Source: Bacteroidales bacterium UBA1736
GTDB lineage: Bacteria > Bacteroidota > Bacteroidia > Bacteroidales > UBA932
Length of the DNA stretch: 5,800 bases
Direction of reading: 5' to 3'
Assembly (NCBI GenBank): GCA_002315825.1
Contig: DCIC01000071.1
Span: forward strand, 4,054 to 9,853
Below, piece by piece: positions 1 to 5,800 of this stretch (the first letter of the stretch is position 1; every line of letters begins with the position of its first letter). The notes under the pieces were generated by a model. The model was not told the origin of the DNA and ran no database searches. It was given only the letters and a program-made list of their open reading frames with translations. The position numbers and the translations under genes were made by a program.

Positions 1-762
1 GAGAGCACATTCGCATTCGCTATCAATGAGCTGTTTCAGAATAAGATAGAGAAGTTTGAGCTTGCAAGGATCGGTCAGTCTACGGAGCATAACTATTGTG
101 GCGTGAAGTGCGGAATTATGGATCAGTTCGCATCTGTCCACGGGAAGGAGAACTGTCTGATGCTCCTGAATTGCCAGACATTGGAGTATAAATATTATCC
201 ATTCAATCCTGTAGGATACAAGCTCGTCCTGCTTGATTCTTGTGTAAAGCACGAGCTTGCTTCTTCTGCTTACAATAAGAGAAGAGAGTCTTGTGAAAGA
301 GCCGCAGCCGCAATCAAAAAGAATCACCCTGAGGTGGAGACCTTGAGCGATGCAAAGCGTGTATGGCTTGAGGAGGTGCGCAGCGAGATCCCTCAGGAAG
401 ATTTCCTTCGTGCAGAATATGTGATTGGCGAGGTTCAGAGAGTGCTTGACGTTTGCGATGCTCTTATCCGCGGAGATTATGAGACAGTGGGTGAGATGAT
501 GTATCAGACTCATTTCGGACTGAGCAAGCTGTATGAAGTCAGCTGCGAGGAGTTGGATTTCCTTAACAAGCTGGCCCGCAAGATGGATGTTTCCGGATCA
601 AGAGTTATGGGAGGAGGTTTTGGAGGCTGTACTATCAATCTTGTGAAGGAAGATCTCTATGAGCCGTTCATCAAAGCTGCCAAGGAGCAGTTCGCTGCGA
701 AGTTCGGTCACGAACCGAAGGTATATGATGTCGTAATCAGCGACGGTGCCCGTCGATTATAG
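1..762 (+). CDS. galK: Galactokinase, C-terminal part (5' end outside window)
   Basis: Cytoplasmic GHMP-family kinase that phosphorylates alpha-D-galactose to galactose-1-phosphate with ATP, the entry step of the Leloir pathway. The frame is open from base 1, giving 253 residues to a TAG stop; known galactokinases are about 380-390 residues, so roughly 130 N-terminal residues, including the galactose-binding signature, lie upstream. What is seen: the motif around residues 23-44 (ARIGQSTEHNYCGVKCGIMD), with the expected catalytic Asp at window residue 41 in CGIMDQ, and the C-terminal GHMP glycine loop MGGGFGGC at residues 203-210. The protein ends in a family-typical YDVVISDGARRL. No in-frame disruption is visible. 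The first internal Met, at base 103, is not the start because conserved family sequence continues upstream of it. The last 26 bases overlap the convergent CpXC gene. The identification is secure; promoter and operon partners are outside the window. Confidence 0.96.
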   Translation, partial: ESTFAFAINELFQNKIEKFELARIGQSTEHNYCGVKCGIMDQFASVHGKENCLMLLNCQTLEYKYYPFNPVGYKLVLLDSCVKHELASSAYNKRRESCERAAAAIKKNHPEVETLSDAKRVWLEEVRSEIPQEDFLRAEYVIGEVQRVLDVCDALIRGDYETVGEMMYQTHFGLSKLYEVSCEELDFLNKLARKMDVSGSRVMGGGFGGCTINLVKEDLYEPFIKAAKEQFAAKFGHEPKVYDVVISDGARRL

Positions 763-1276
763 CCTTACAATCCTCATAGACATTAAAGCCTATTGCAATC
801 ATCTCCATCTGCCCTTTCTTGGGGTAGGTGAAGATGATTTCATTGTCGGCACCTTCCAGGCGGACAAATCTCAGGTTGAGCTCATCAGCCTTCATCTCCA
901 TCCTTGTGACTTGCTTGCAAAGATTCAGTACTTCATCATCCAGCCCGGCATCGAATATTTTGACCAGTTCGATCAGTGCACCTATCGAGTCGGCTTGTCT
1001 TATTGAGAATCCGGCATAGGGGCCATCTTCAGGGATTTCTACGGAAAGACCCTCCTTTGAGCATATTACAATCAGTTTTTCCTGAGGGTCGATGTAAACG
1101 GTGGGGGAGTCGATGAGATTGCTTTTTCCGCAGTGAGGGCAGTCCCATAAAAAAGCGGATCCGTCCAGAACCTTTGCTTTCATTTCAGGTTCTGAGCCGG
1201 TATTTATCATTGTATGGATTCTGACATTGTTGCTGTTGAGGCAATTTGTACATTTCAGGGGAATTTCGGAAATCAT
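737..1276 (-). CDS. CpXC-domain protein (putative zinc-ribbon-like, function unknown)
   Basis: A 179-residue, probably cytoplasmic protein with no signal peptide or membrane segment. It has two Cys pairs, C9-x2-C12 (CTNC) and C46-x2-C49 (CPHC), separated by about 33 residues, followed by a PTVYIDPQEKLIVI strand region. This is the pattern of the CpXC domain, thought to bind a metal such as zinc. The region KIFDAGLDDEVLNLCK (residues 106-121) resembles the segment after the domain in other CpXC proteins. The first pair lacks the CP-x-C proline. The frame is open to an ATG ending at base 1345, but I chose the ATG at 1276 because the likely promoter lies at 1316-1348, inside the longer version, and the extra 23 residues do not look conserved. 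Its stop lies inside galK. The molecular role of this family is not known to me, so no function is claimed. Confidence 0.8.
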   Translation of the reverse strand: MISEIPLKCTNCLNSNNVRIHTMINTGSEPEMKAKVLDGSAFLWDCPHCGKSNLIDSPTVYIDPQEKLIVICSKEGLSVEIPEDGPYAGFSIRQADSIGALIELVKIFDAGLDDEVLNLCKQVTRMEMKADELNLRFVRLEGADNEIIFTYPKKGQMEMIAIGFNVYEDCKAIIDGHRR

Positions 1277-1307
1277 AGGGAATTCATTTTCACAGGTTCC
1301 AGACTGC

Positions 1308-1342
1308 TGTGGGTGCAAAAATAACAAAAAACAGTATCTTTG
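1308..1342 (+). promoter_or_regulatory. Bacteroidota-type promoter for the YeiH-like operon
   Basis: TATCTTTG at 1335-1342 matches the -7 consensus TAnnTTTG. The -33 box is weak: the best candidate is TGTG at 1308-1311, 23 bases upstream. Transcription would begin around 1346-1350, leaving a very short leader (about 11-15 bases) before the ATG at 1361. It overlaps the opposing promoter of the CpXC gene. Confidence 0.55.
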
Positions 1343-1348
1343 CACAAT
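1316..1348 (-). promoter_or_regulatory. Bacteroidota-type promoter for the CpXC gene
   Basis: On the minus strand, TATTTTTG (bases 1323 down to 1316) matches the Bacteroidota -7 consensus TAnnTTTG exactly. ATTG (1348 down to 1345), a 3-of-4 match to the -33 TTTG box, sits 21 bases upstream. Transcription would start near base 1308-1312, giving a leader of about 33 bases before the ATG at 1276. The match is to a short motif and is a prediction only. Confidence 0.6.
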
Positions 1349-1360
1349 AAGAGTATGTAT

Positions 1361-2698
1361 ATGAGTACTAAAACATCTTGGTCTGATCTTCTGAAGAAAG
1401 AGGACTGGCTTGCCTGCTGGTTAGGCTTCATTATTATTTTCGTTGGTTGTTTTGCCGTTCTTTCAGGAAGATTTGATTTTTCTGCGCTGAAATTCAGCAC
1501 TTGGACCGTCGGGGAGAATACGGATAAGGCGGCTTCGTTATGGAGTCAATTCACTTGGGTGAACTTAAAGAAATTGCTTGTCACCTTCCTTGTTCTTGGT
1601 GGCCTTTTCGGAGTCGGAGTCAAGCTGCAGGGGGAGAGTCTGAAGAAGTACATTCCTGCTTTTCTTGTACTCTTCGTTCTTGCCGTCATCGTAAGGATTA
1701 TCAGTGCCGAGTTTACTCTTAACCGCTATCTGGAATGGGCCTTCTGGGCGTTGATTGTCGGATTGCTGGTGTCCAATACCGTGGGTGTACCCCAGTGGCT
1801 CAAGCCTGCTGTCCGCACAGAATTCTATATCAAGACGGGACTTGTGGTGATGGGATTTTCGGTACTTTTCTCAAACATCGCCAAGTTTGGTTTGTACGGC
1901 TTGGGCATTGCTTGGATAGTGACTCCGATTGTAATCATCTTTATGTGGTACTTCGGTATCAGAGTATTGAAGATGGACAACAAGCCTCTTGTCATCACCC
2001 TTGCTTCAGCTACCAGCGTTTGCGGAACCAGTGCCGCCATCGCTACCGGAGCCGCATCGGGGGCAAAGAAACAGGACCTTTCTCTTGCTGTGTCCATCTC
2101 GATAATATTCACCATTTTGATGATGATTTTCGAGCCTATGATAATCAAGGCTTGCCATATGTCTCCTATTATGGGAGGATCTCTGATCGGTGGAACGGTG
2201 GACAGCACTGGAGCAGTCGCAGTGGCAGGATCTGCTCTCGGCGGTGAAGCAGAAAAAGCTGCGGTACTTGTCAAAATGATTCAGAATATCCTTATCGGTT
2301 TCATTGCTTTCTTTGTTGCCGTGTTCTTTGCGACCAATGTCAATAAGAAGGAAGGGGAGAAGGTTGGTGCCGGGGAGATATGGTTTAGATTTCCTAAATT
2401 TATCATCGGCTTTTTCGTAGCATCGCTCGTGGCTTCTTTCATTATCCAGCCTATCTTCGGCACAGATCAGGTGAGTGCCATAAATAAAGTGCTTGACCAG
2501 TATAAGAACTGGGCTTTTGTCCTTGCCTTTACAAGTATCGGTCTTGACACCAACTTCAAAGAGATTGCAAAACAGATGCAGGGAGGAAAAGTCCTTTGGC
2601 TTTATATCGTAGGTCAATTGTTCAATATTGCTCTGACATTCTTTGCCGTTTGGCTGCTTCTTTCAGGAGTGATATTCCCTGTCCCAAGCCTGACATAA
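1361..2698 (+). CDS. YeiH/UPF0324-family membrane protein (putative sulfate exporter family transporter)
   Basis: A 445-residue polytopic inner-membrane protein of the UPF0324/YeiH family, annotated as 'putative sulfate exporter'; the substrate is not firmly established. About ten or more hydrophobic segments are visible, for example near residues 18-36, 70-88, 97-113, 125-143, 178-200, 240-262, 303-325, 344-364 and 408-437. Family-like conserved stretches are VCGTSAAIATGAA (220-232), GGTVDSTGAVAVAG (277-290) and SIGLDTNF (392-399). The cytosolic N-terminus with KKEDW before the first helix is typical. Members are often near 330-350 residues; this longer form with an inserted hydrophilic stretch at about 37-68 is of a kind I associate with Bacteroidota. 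The start at ATG 1361 was chosen over ATG 1355 and TTG 1340 because the likely promoter's -7 box covers 1335-1342 and a weak purine run, AAGAG (1349-1353), sits 7 bases upstream. It is followed after 3 bases by a small membrane-protein gene, probably in the same transcript. Confidence 0.9.
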   Translation: MSTKTSWSDLLKKEDWLACWLGFIIIFVGCFAVLSGRFDFSALKFSTWTVGENTDKAASLWSQFTWVNLKKLLVTFLVLGGLFGVGVKLQGESLKKYIPAFLVLFVLAVIVRIISAEFTLNRYLEWAFWALIVGLLVSNTVGVPQWLKPAVRTEFYIKTGLVVMGFSVLFSNIAKFGLYGLGIAWIVTPIVIIFMWYFGIRVLKMDNKPLVITLASATSVCGTSAAIATGAASGAKKQDLSLAVSISIIFTILMMIFEPMIIKACHMSPIMGGSLIGGTVDSTGAVAVAGSALGGEAEKAAVLVKMIQNILIGFIAFFVAVFFATNVNKKEGEKVGAGEIWFRFPKFIIGFFVASLVASFIIQPIFGTDQVSAINKVLDQYKNWAFVLAFTSIGLDTNFKEIAKQMQGGKVLWLYIVGQLFNIALTFFAVWLLLSGVIFPVPSLT

Positions 2699-2701
2699 AC
2701 G

Positions 2702-2977
2702 ATGATAAATAAACAGAAAGTGTTCAAAGTGATCACGATAACAGTAATCGTGGTCACTTTGGTTTTGGCTGGGTACATAATGTGGAATCATCTGGGACTG
2801 AATCCTGAGATGGATTTTGGAGCGGGAGCGTACTATTATGCAGATATTCCCGATTTTGATAAATGGATATCCTGGGATGGTTATGAGGCAAAATTACCGT
2901 ATTGGGTATATGTGGTGCTTTTCCTTGCCTGGGGATATCTGATGTACCGTCTTTGGAAATGGGTGGATAAGCATTGA
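2702..2977 (+). CDS. Small two-helix membrane protein, function unknown
   Basis: A 91-residue protein whose start codon lies 3 bases after the stop of the YeiH-like gene, with no room for its own promoter, so it is probably co-transcribed and perhaps translationally coupled. Two hydrophobic helices are visible, about residues 8-27 and 66-83. The termini are basic (MINKQKVFK; RLWKWVDKH), which by the positive-inside rule puts both ends in the cytosol and the acidic, aromatic loop (29-65, with the segment GAYYYADIPDFDKW) in the periplasm. No catalytic motif is recognisable. The position suggests an accessory subunit or regulator of the upstream transporter, but that is inference. The protein uses ordinary codons, ends in TGA, and shows no sign of truncation. 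I do not recognise a named family. Confidence 0.8.
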   Translation: MINKQKVFKVITITVIVVTLVLAGYIMWNHLGLNPEMDFGAGAYYYADIPDFDKWISWDGYEAKLPYWVYVVLFLAWGYLMYRLWKWVDKH

Positions 2978-2983
2978 TTGCCC

Positions 2984-5599
2984 TTATAGAGCAATGTTCA
3001 GCACCAGAGAAACGGTCTCTTTGACAAGAGAATTATATATAACCGATACTCCGATGCGAGTATCGTAGGGAATCCACAGAAAATTGCCCAGTCTTGCGAC
3101 AAAACTTCCGCCATAACCTGCGAAAGCTGTATTCTGACGCTTTCCGGCCTCTGCGTGTATTGTCAGTTCGAAATTGCGCAGGTACGCCACAGGACCAAGT
3201 CCTGACCAGTCGAGAGGAAGGATGGCCATAGCATAATCGGCCGTAAATGCTGAAAATAAAGTATTGTCTTCCACATCCTGACGGGAAACCCTGGCCGTGA
3301 GTTTCAACCCGTGCTGTCTGGAGAGAGCGGGCACGTAGGCGTAGATATATTGATAAATCTGCTTGATGGAGGAATTGTAGCCGATTTCAGCCCCTATGCC
3401 CCAGCGGGGATAGATTCCGCTCGGGGCAATGGGTAGAACAGAATAGGCCCTGACCGCTGCTTCAACATTTGAGACTTCACCCCAAGAATAACTCAGACGT
3501 GGAGTCACTGCTCTTTTCCATCCCCCGGATGAAAAGTTCAGGGGGACGTGGCTGCCGACATATCCGGAAAAACCCTGAGAGGAGTAGTTGAGCCGTGCGC
3601 TGAAGACAGGGAAAAGACCTGAATAAGTGAGATTGACATAGGCTCCCTGCCGGGGATTGAAGGAAACACCTGCCATTCCGTACATTGTACCGAGGTCGTT
3701 CTGGAACATTGCTGTCGCACCCAGAGATGCCGACTGGTACAGTTTGTCATAACTTCCATCGACAGCTGCATTGTAATTGAAGTACAGGGGTGCCCAGGAA
3801 TGGAACTTGAACAGGTGCTTGACTTTGCTGTAATTCTCAGCCTTGCTGACAGGCAACTCCTTCACAGTGTCTTCGGGACTATGGAGAGGATTGTCATCGT
3901 TGGGGAATTCATATATTTCTACCGGGAGATCATCCAGAGCTGTCCTGTGGATGAGCCTTCCTTCCGGACTCAGAGTTGAGAAATACAGGGAGTCATTCCC
4001 AATCGCAAACTCTGACGCTCCGTATCGGGTATTGGTGATTTTTCTGAAGAAGGTCCCGTCATAGCCGTAGAGTTCGTTGACAGATGATTGGTCGCAGGTG
4101 AACAGAAGAAGATCATCGTCAGACCAGAGTTGCTTGATCTTGATGAATCTGGGAGCGAGTATGCAAACAGGTCCTTGCTCAGTGATTTCATATAGTCCGA
4201 AACCGTGTTCGGAGATGGCAGTTACATAGATTCTGTTGCCGATCCAAGCGGATTCCACTATCTGCAGACTGTCAGGGGCGGAGAAGGAATTGATGATGCG
4301 TCCGTCTTCCGAATCAAGGACAATAAGATTGGACCCACCTTGCTCGGGGTATTCTGTGACAGCGATTCTTGTTCCGGAGCTGTTGGCTGAAGGGTTGAAG
4401 AATCTTTGATGTTTGGTCAGGCGTTCTCTTTTGCCGGAGATGAGATTTCTGCGGAAGATGTCCGAATAAGATTTCAGGCTCCATCTGATGTCCGGGATGG
4501 TTTCGCTCCAGATGATACTGGAAGTGGAGGAGGAGTATTTGAGCGAGCTTGTAGAAGAAGCGAAAGGCTTTCCATCCAGAGTGGGCGTTTGAACTAGACC
4601 CTTCTTGATGGAATGAAGCTCCCCGGAGGCAAATACGCTCCCGGTGTATTCGGTATGGAAATCAGGTACTTCGCTTACAAGGTCAGAGGGCATAAATGGA
4701 GAGCGGGAATCCGCTTCGGAGCGCCATTGGCCTTGATAATACTTGGAGATTTCGGCATAGGCGTCTGTAAACTTGTAGCCTGTGACCAGACTGGAAGTCC
4801 GGGACAGATTATTGACAGGGAAGAACCATATCTTGTGGGAAAAGAGAGTTTCGAAATATTTACCTGCAAAATCAGGAACATCGAATCGGTCTTTCATTCC
4901 AGCAAACAGAAGATACCCAGCACGATAGTAATCAGGAGTGTAGTACTTTTGAGAGCCGTATCTCCAACGGTACCAGTTCCTCAAGTCTCCATTGTCGAAG
5001 GCCACTTTGTAGTATTCCAGGAAATCCGCAGTGTTTCCGCGCCCTGCGGGATGTAGAGAAGTCTCCGCATAGACGGCGTCTCCCTCGAAGAAGGCAGGCC
5101 CGCAATAAAGGCCGGCCATCGCTCCACTGAACATCTCTCCGAAAATGTAGTGAAAAGGTGCAAAGTGTCCGCTTCTTCCGTACTGCATTTGGGCAATGTG
5201 CCTTGATTCGTGGATGGAAAGCATTGTGTGCGACGGAATTGCTTCCGGAGAATAGGCATCGGCCACTGTCAGCAGGTCAGCGCTGCGGGGTGCCCATGCG
5301 ACAATGCCATTGGACAGGGTATATCCGGTATGAAGAATCACCGGCATTTTTTTCTTGTATGCTTGATTGGGAAGATATCCCAGATTTATGGAAACGCTCT
5401 GATGCCAGGTCTCAAGACTTTGTCCATAGATAAAGGCGAGAGAGTCCATCCCGCGAGGAAAGAGTATCCGATAATTGTCAGTCTTGACAGTGCTCCATTT
5501 CACTCGTCCGGGATCGGTCCCAGCCGTGTGGAATTGTGCTGAGGCAGAAATAGATAACAGTGTGCTCAGCAGGACAGTTGCCAGCCCCCTCATATTCAT
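2984..5599 (-). CDS. Secreted gluzincin-like metallopeptidase with beta-propeller and C-terminal beta-barrel
   Basis: An 871-residue envelope protein. Residues 1-21 form a signal peptide with a likely signal peptidase I cut after ASA, before Gln22. Residues about 25-290 resemble a peptidase-MA-like gluzincin domain: HESRH at 130-134 gives the HExxH zinc site, and the EGDAVYAE segment supplies E172 as the likely third ligand, 38 residues after the site. A Ser-rich stretch (347-361) precedes a TolB/WD40-like beta-propeller region (about 320-580), with repeats such as FNPSANSSGTRIAVTEY and SNLIVLDSEDGRI. From about residue 600 the chain shows alternating, aromatic-rich strands with turns, as in an outer-membrane beta-barrel. 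The last residue is Leu rather than the usual aromatic. The protein resembles a conserved Bacteroidales family usually left as hypothetical. Activity and substrate are unknown. Start M1 (5599) or M3 (5593) is unresolved. It converges on the small membrane-protein gene with a 6-base gap. Confidence 0.85.
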   Translation of the reverse strand: MNMRGLATVLLSTLLSISASAQFHTAGTDPGRVKWSTVKTDNYRILFPRGMDSLAFIYGQSLETWHQSVSINLGYLPNQAYKKKMPVILHTGYTLSNGIVAWAPRSADLLTVADAYSPEAIPSHTMLSIHESRHIAQMQYGRSGHFAPFHYIFGEMFSGAMAGLYCGPAFFEGDAVYAETSLHPAGRGNTADFLEYYKVAFDNGDLRNWYRWRYGSQKYYTPDYYRAGYLLFAGMKDRFDVPDFAGKYFETLFSHKIWFFPVNNLSRTSSLVTGYKFTDAYAEISKYYQGQWRSEADSRSPFMPSDLVSEVPDFHTEYTGSVFASGELHSIKKGLVQTPTLDGKPFASSTSSLKYSSSTSSIIWSETIPDIRWSLKSYSDIFRRNLISGKRERLTKHQRFFNPSANSSGTRIAVTEYPEQGGSNLIVLDSEDGRIINSFSAPDSLQIVESAWIGNRIYVTAISEHGFGLYEITEQGPVCILAPRFIKIKQLWSDDDLLLFTCDQSSVNELYGYDGTFFRKITNTRYGASEFAIGNDSLYFSTLSPEGRLIHRTALDDLPVEIYEFPNDDNPLHSPEDTVKELPVSKAENYSKVKHLFKFHSWAPLYFNYNAAVDGSYDKLYQSASLGATAMFQNDLGTMYGMAGVSFNPRQGAYVNLTYSGLFPVFSARLNYSSQGFSGYVGSHVPLNFSSGGWKRAVTPRLSYSWGEVSNVEAAVRAYSVLPIAPSGIYPRWGIGAEIGYNSSIKQIYQYIYAYVPALSRQHGLKLTARVSRQDVEDNTLFSAFTADYAMAILPLDWSGLGPVAYLRNFELTIHAEAGKRQNTAFAGYGGSFVARLGNFLWIPYDTRIGVSVIYNSLVKETVSLVLNIAL

Positions 5600-5631
5600 A
5601 TGGCAAATCTATTATTTTTTTCCTAAATTTG
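5599..5631 (+). promoter_or_regulatory. Bacteroidota-type promoter for the Na/Pi-cotransporter-family gene
   Basis: TAAATTTG at 5624-5631 matches the -7 consensus TAnnTTTG. TATG at 5599-5602 is a 3-of-4 match to TTTG, 21 bases upstream. Transcription would begin around 5635-5639, giving a leader of about 20-25 bases to the ATG at 5660. Confidence 0.55.
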
Positions 5632-5639
5632 TGCCCAAA
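5604..5639 (-). promoter_or_regulatory. Bacteroidota-type promoter for the 871-residue envelope protein gene
   Basis: On the minus strand, TAGATTTG (5611 down to 5604) matches TAnnTTTG. A TTTG (5639 down to 5636) lies 24 bases upstream, slightly longer than the usual spacing. The predicted transcription start falls at about 5596-5600, almost on the ATG at 5599. If this promoter is used, the mRNA is nearly leaderless or translation starts at the second ATG (5593). Confidence 0.45.
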
Positions 5640-5659
5640 TTGGATTGTTATACGCAAAT

Positions 5660-5800
5660 ATGAGCACTGTGCTGCAGATTCTCACCCTCTTGGGTTCGCT
5701 TGGAATGTTCCTTTACGGAATGTCATTGATGAGCGGCGGACTTCAGAAGATGGCGGGTGACAGGTTGAGGTCTTTTATGGCGTCGATGACCTCAACTGCA
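5660..5800 (+). CDS. Na/Pi-cotransporter family protein, N-terminal fragment (3' end outside window)
   Basis: Only 47 codons are inside the window. They begin MSTVLQILTLLGSLGMFLYG, followed by the MSLMSGGLQKMAGDRLRSFM segment. The hydrophobic first helix and the FLYGM-x-LMS-x-GLQK-x-AGD-x-LR signature are characteristic of the N-terminus of bacterial Na+/phosphate cotransporter family proteins (NptA/YjbB-like; Na_Pi_cotrans domain), inner-membrane proteins that transport phosphate in symport with sodium or, for YjbB, export it. Many bacterial members carry a PhoU-like domain at the C-terminus; whether this one does cannot be seen. The ATG at 5660 is the only plausible start before the signature, and it follows a good promoter match. 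No Shine-Dalgarno sequence is visible, only an A-rich GCAAAT just before the ATG, as is common in this phylum. Confidence 0.88.
   Translation, partial: MSTVLQILTLLGSLGMFLYGMSLMSGGLQKMAGDRLRSFMASMTSTA

Noticed and set aside
746..1019. Short plus-strand open frames after galK
   Set aside because: They are antisense to the CpXC gene, which has a recognisable domain. Their sequences look random.
1340..1360. TTG (1340) or ATG (1355) as start of the YeiH-like gene
   Set aside because: TTG 1340 lies within the likely -7 promoter box and would not be transcribed. ATG 1355 would leave only a few bases of leader and no room for a ribosome site. ATG 1361 fits better, though 1355 is not excluded.
1735..2617. 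Long open frames overlapping the YeiH-like gene (+ strand 1735-2247 and - strand 2006-2617)
   Set aside because: Their translations are rich in Cys, His, Arg and Ser with no coherent domain, and they lie fully inside a well-recognised membrane-protein gene. They are shadow frames.
2977..2995. Inverted repeat ATTGC / GCAAT as an intrinsic terminator
   Set aside because: The stem is only 5 base pairs with a 9-base loop and no T-tract, so it is too weak to call as a terminator.
4517..4558. Ser-rich stretch (residues 347-361 of the envelope protein) as a repeat or slippage tract
   Set aside because: The Ser and Thr codons vary and there is no true nucleotide tandem repeat. It looks like an ordinary low-complexity linker.
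4613..5056. A 147-codon plus-strand open frame antisense to the 871-residue gene
   Set aside because: It lies wholly opposite the peptidase domain, has no recognisable motif or promoter, and the minus-strand protein is clearly the real one.
1..5800. Mobile element, CRISPR array, tRNA or defence system
   Set aside because: No transposase, integrase, direct repeats with spacers, cloverleaf-like segment or defence-type domain was recognised on either strand. The content looks like ordinary chromosome.

Overview
This window looks like chromosomal DNA from a member of the Bacteroidales (phylum Bacteroidota). The evidence is the style of the genes (a Bacteroidales-type galactokinase, a conserved Bacteroidales metallopeptidase/propeller/barrel protein, a signal peptide cleaved before Gln), the lack of strong Shine-Dalgarno sequences, and several exact matches to the Bacteroidota -7 promoter element TAnnTTTG. 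I see no mobile element, tRNA, rRNA, CRISPR array or phage gene. Base composition looks even by eye. Genus-level assignment is not possible from what I can see.

Layout: (1) Bases 1-762, + strand: the C-terminal two thirds of galactokinase (galK); its start lies outside the window. (2) Bases 737-1276, - strand: a small CpXC-domain zinc-ribbon-like protein whose 3' end overlaps the galK 3' end tail to tail. (3) Bases 1277-1360: a compact divergent intergenic region with one good promoter element on each strand. (4) Bases 1361-2977, + strand: a likely two-gene operon of a YeiH/UPF0324-family membrane protein ('putative sulfate exporter') and a 91-residue two-helix membrane protein only 3 bases downstream. 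(5) Bases 2984-5599, - strand: an 871-residue secreted protein that combines a signal peptide, an HExxH gluzincin-like peptidase domain, a TolB/WD40-like beta-propeller and a C-terminal part that looks like an outer-membrane beta-barrel. (6) Bases 5600-5659: a second compact divergent promoter region. (7) Bases 5660-5800, + strand: the first 47 codons of a Na/Pi-cotransporter-family protein, cut by the window end.

The genes do not form one pathway. GalK is Leloir-pathway galactose metabolism, the YeiH homologue and its small partner are inner-membrane transport, the 871-residue protein is envelope-located, and the last gene is probably phosphate transport. The region is gene-dense. The most interesting items are the multidomain envelope metallopeptidase, the small membrane protein next to the YeiH homologue, and two divergent intergenic regions in which opposing promoters physically overlap.
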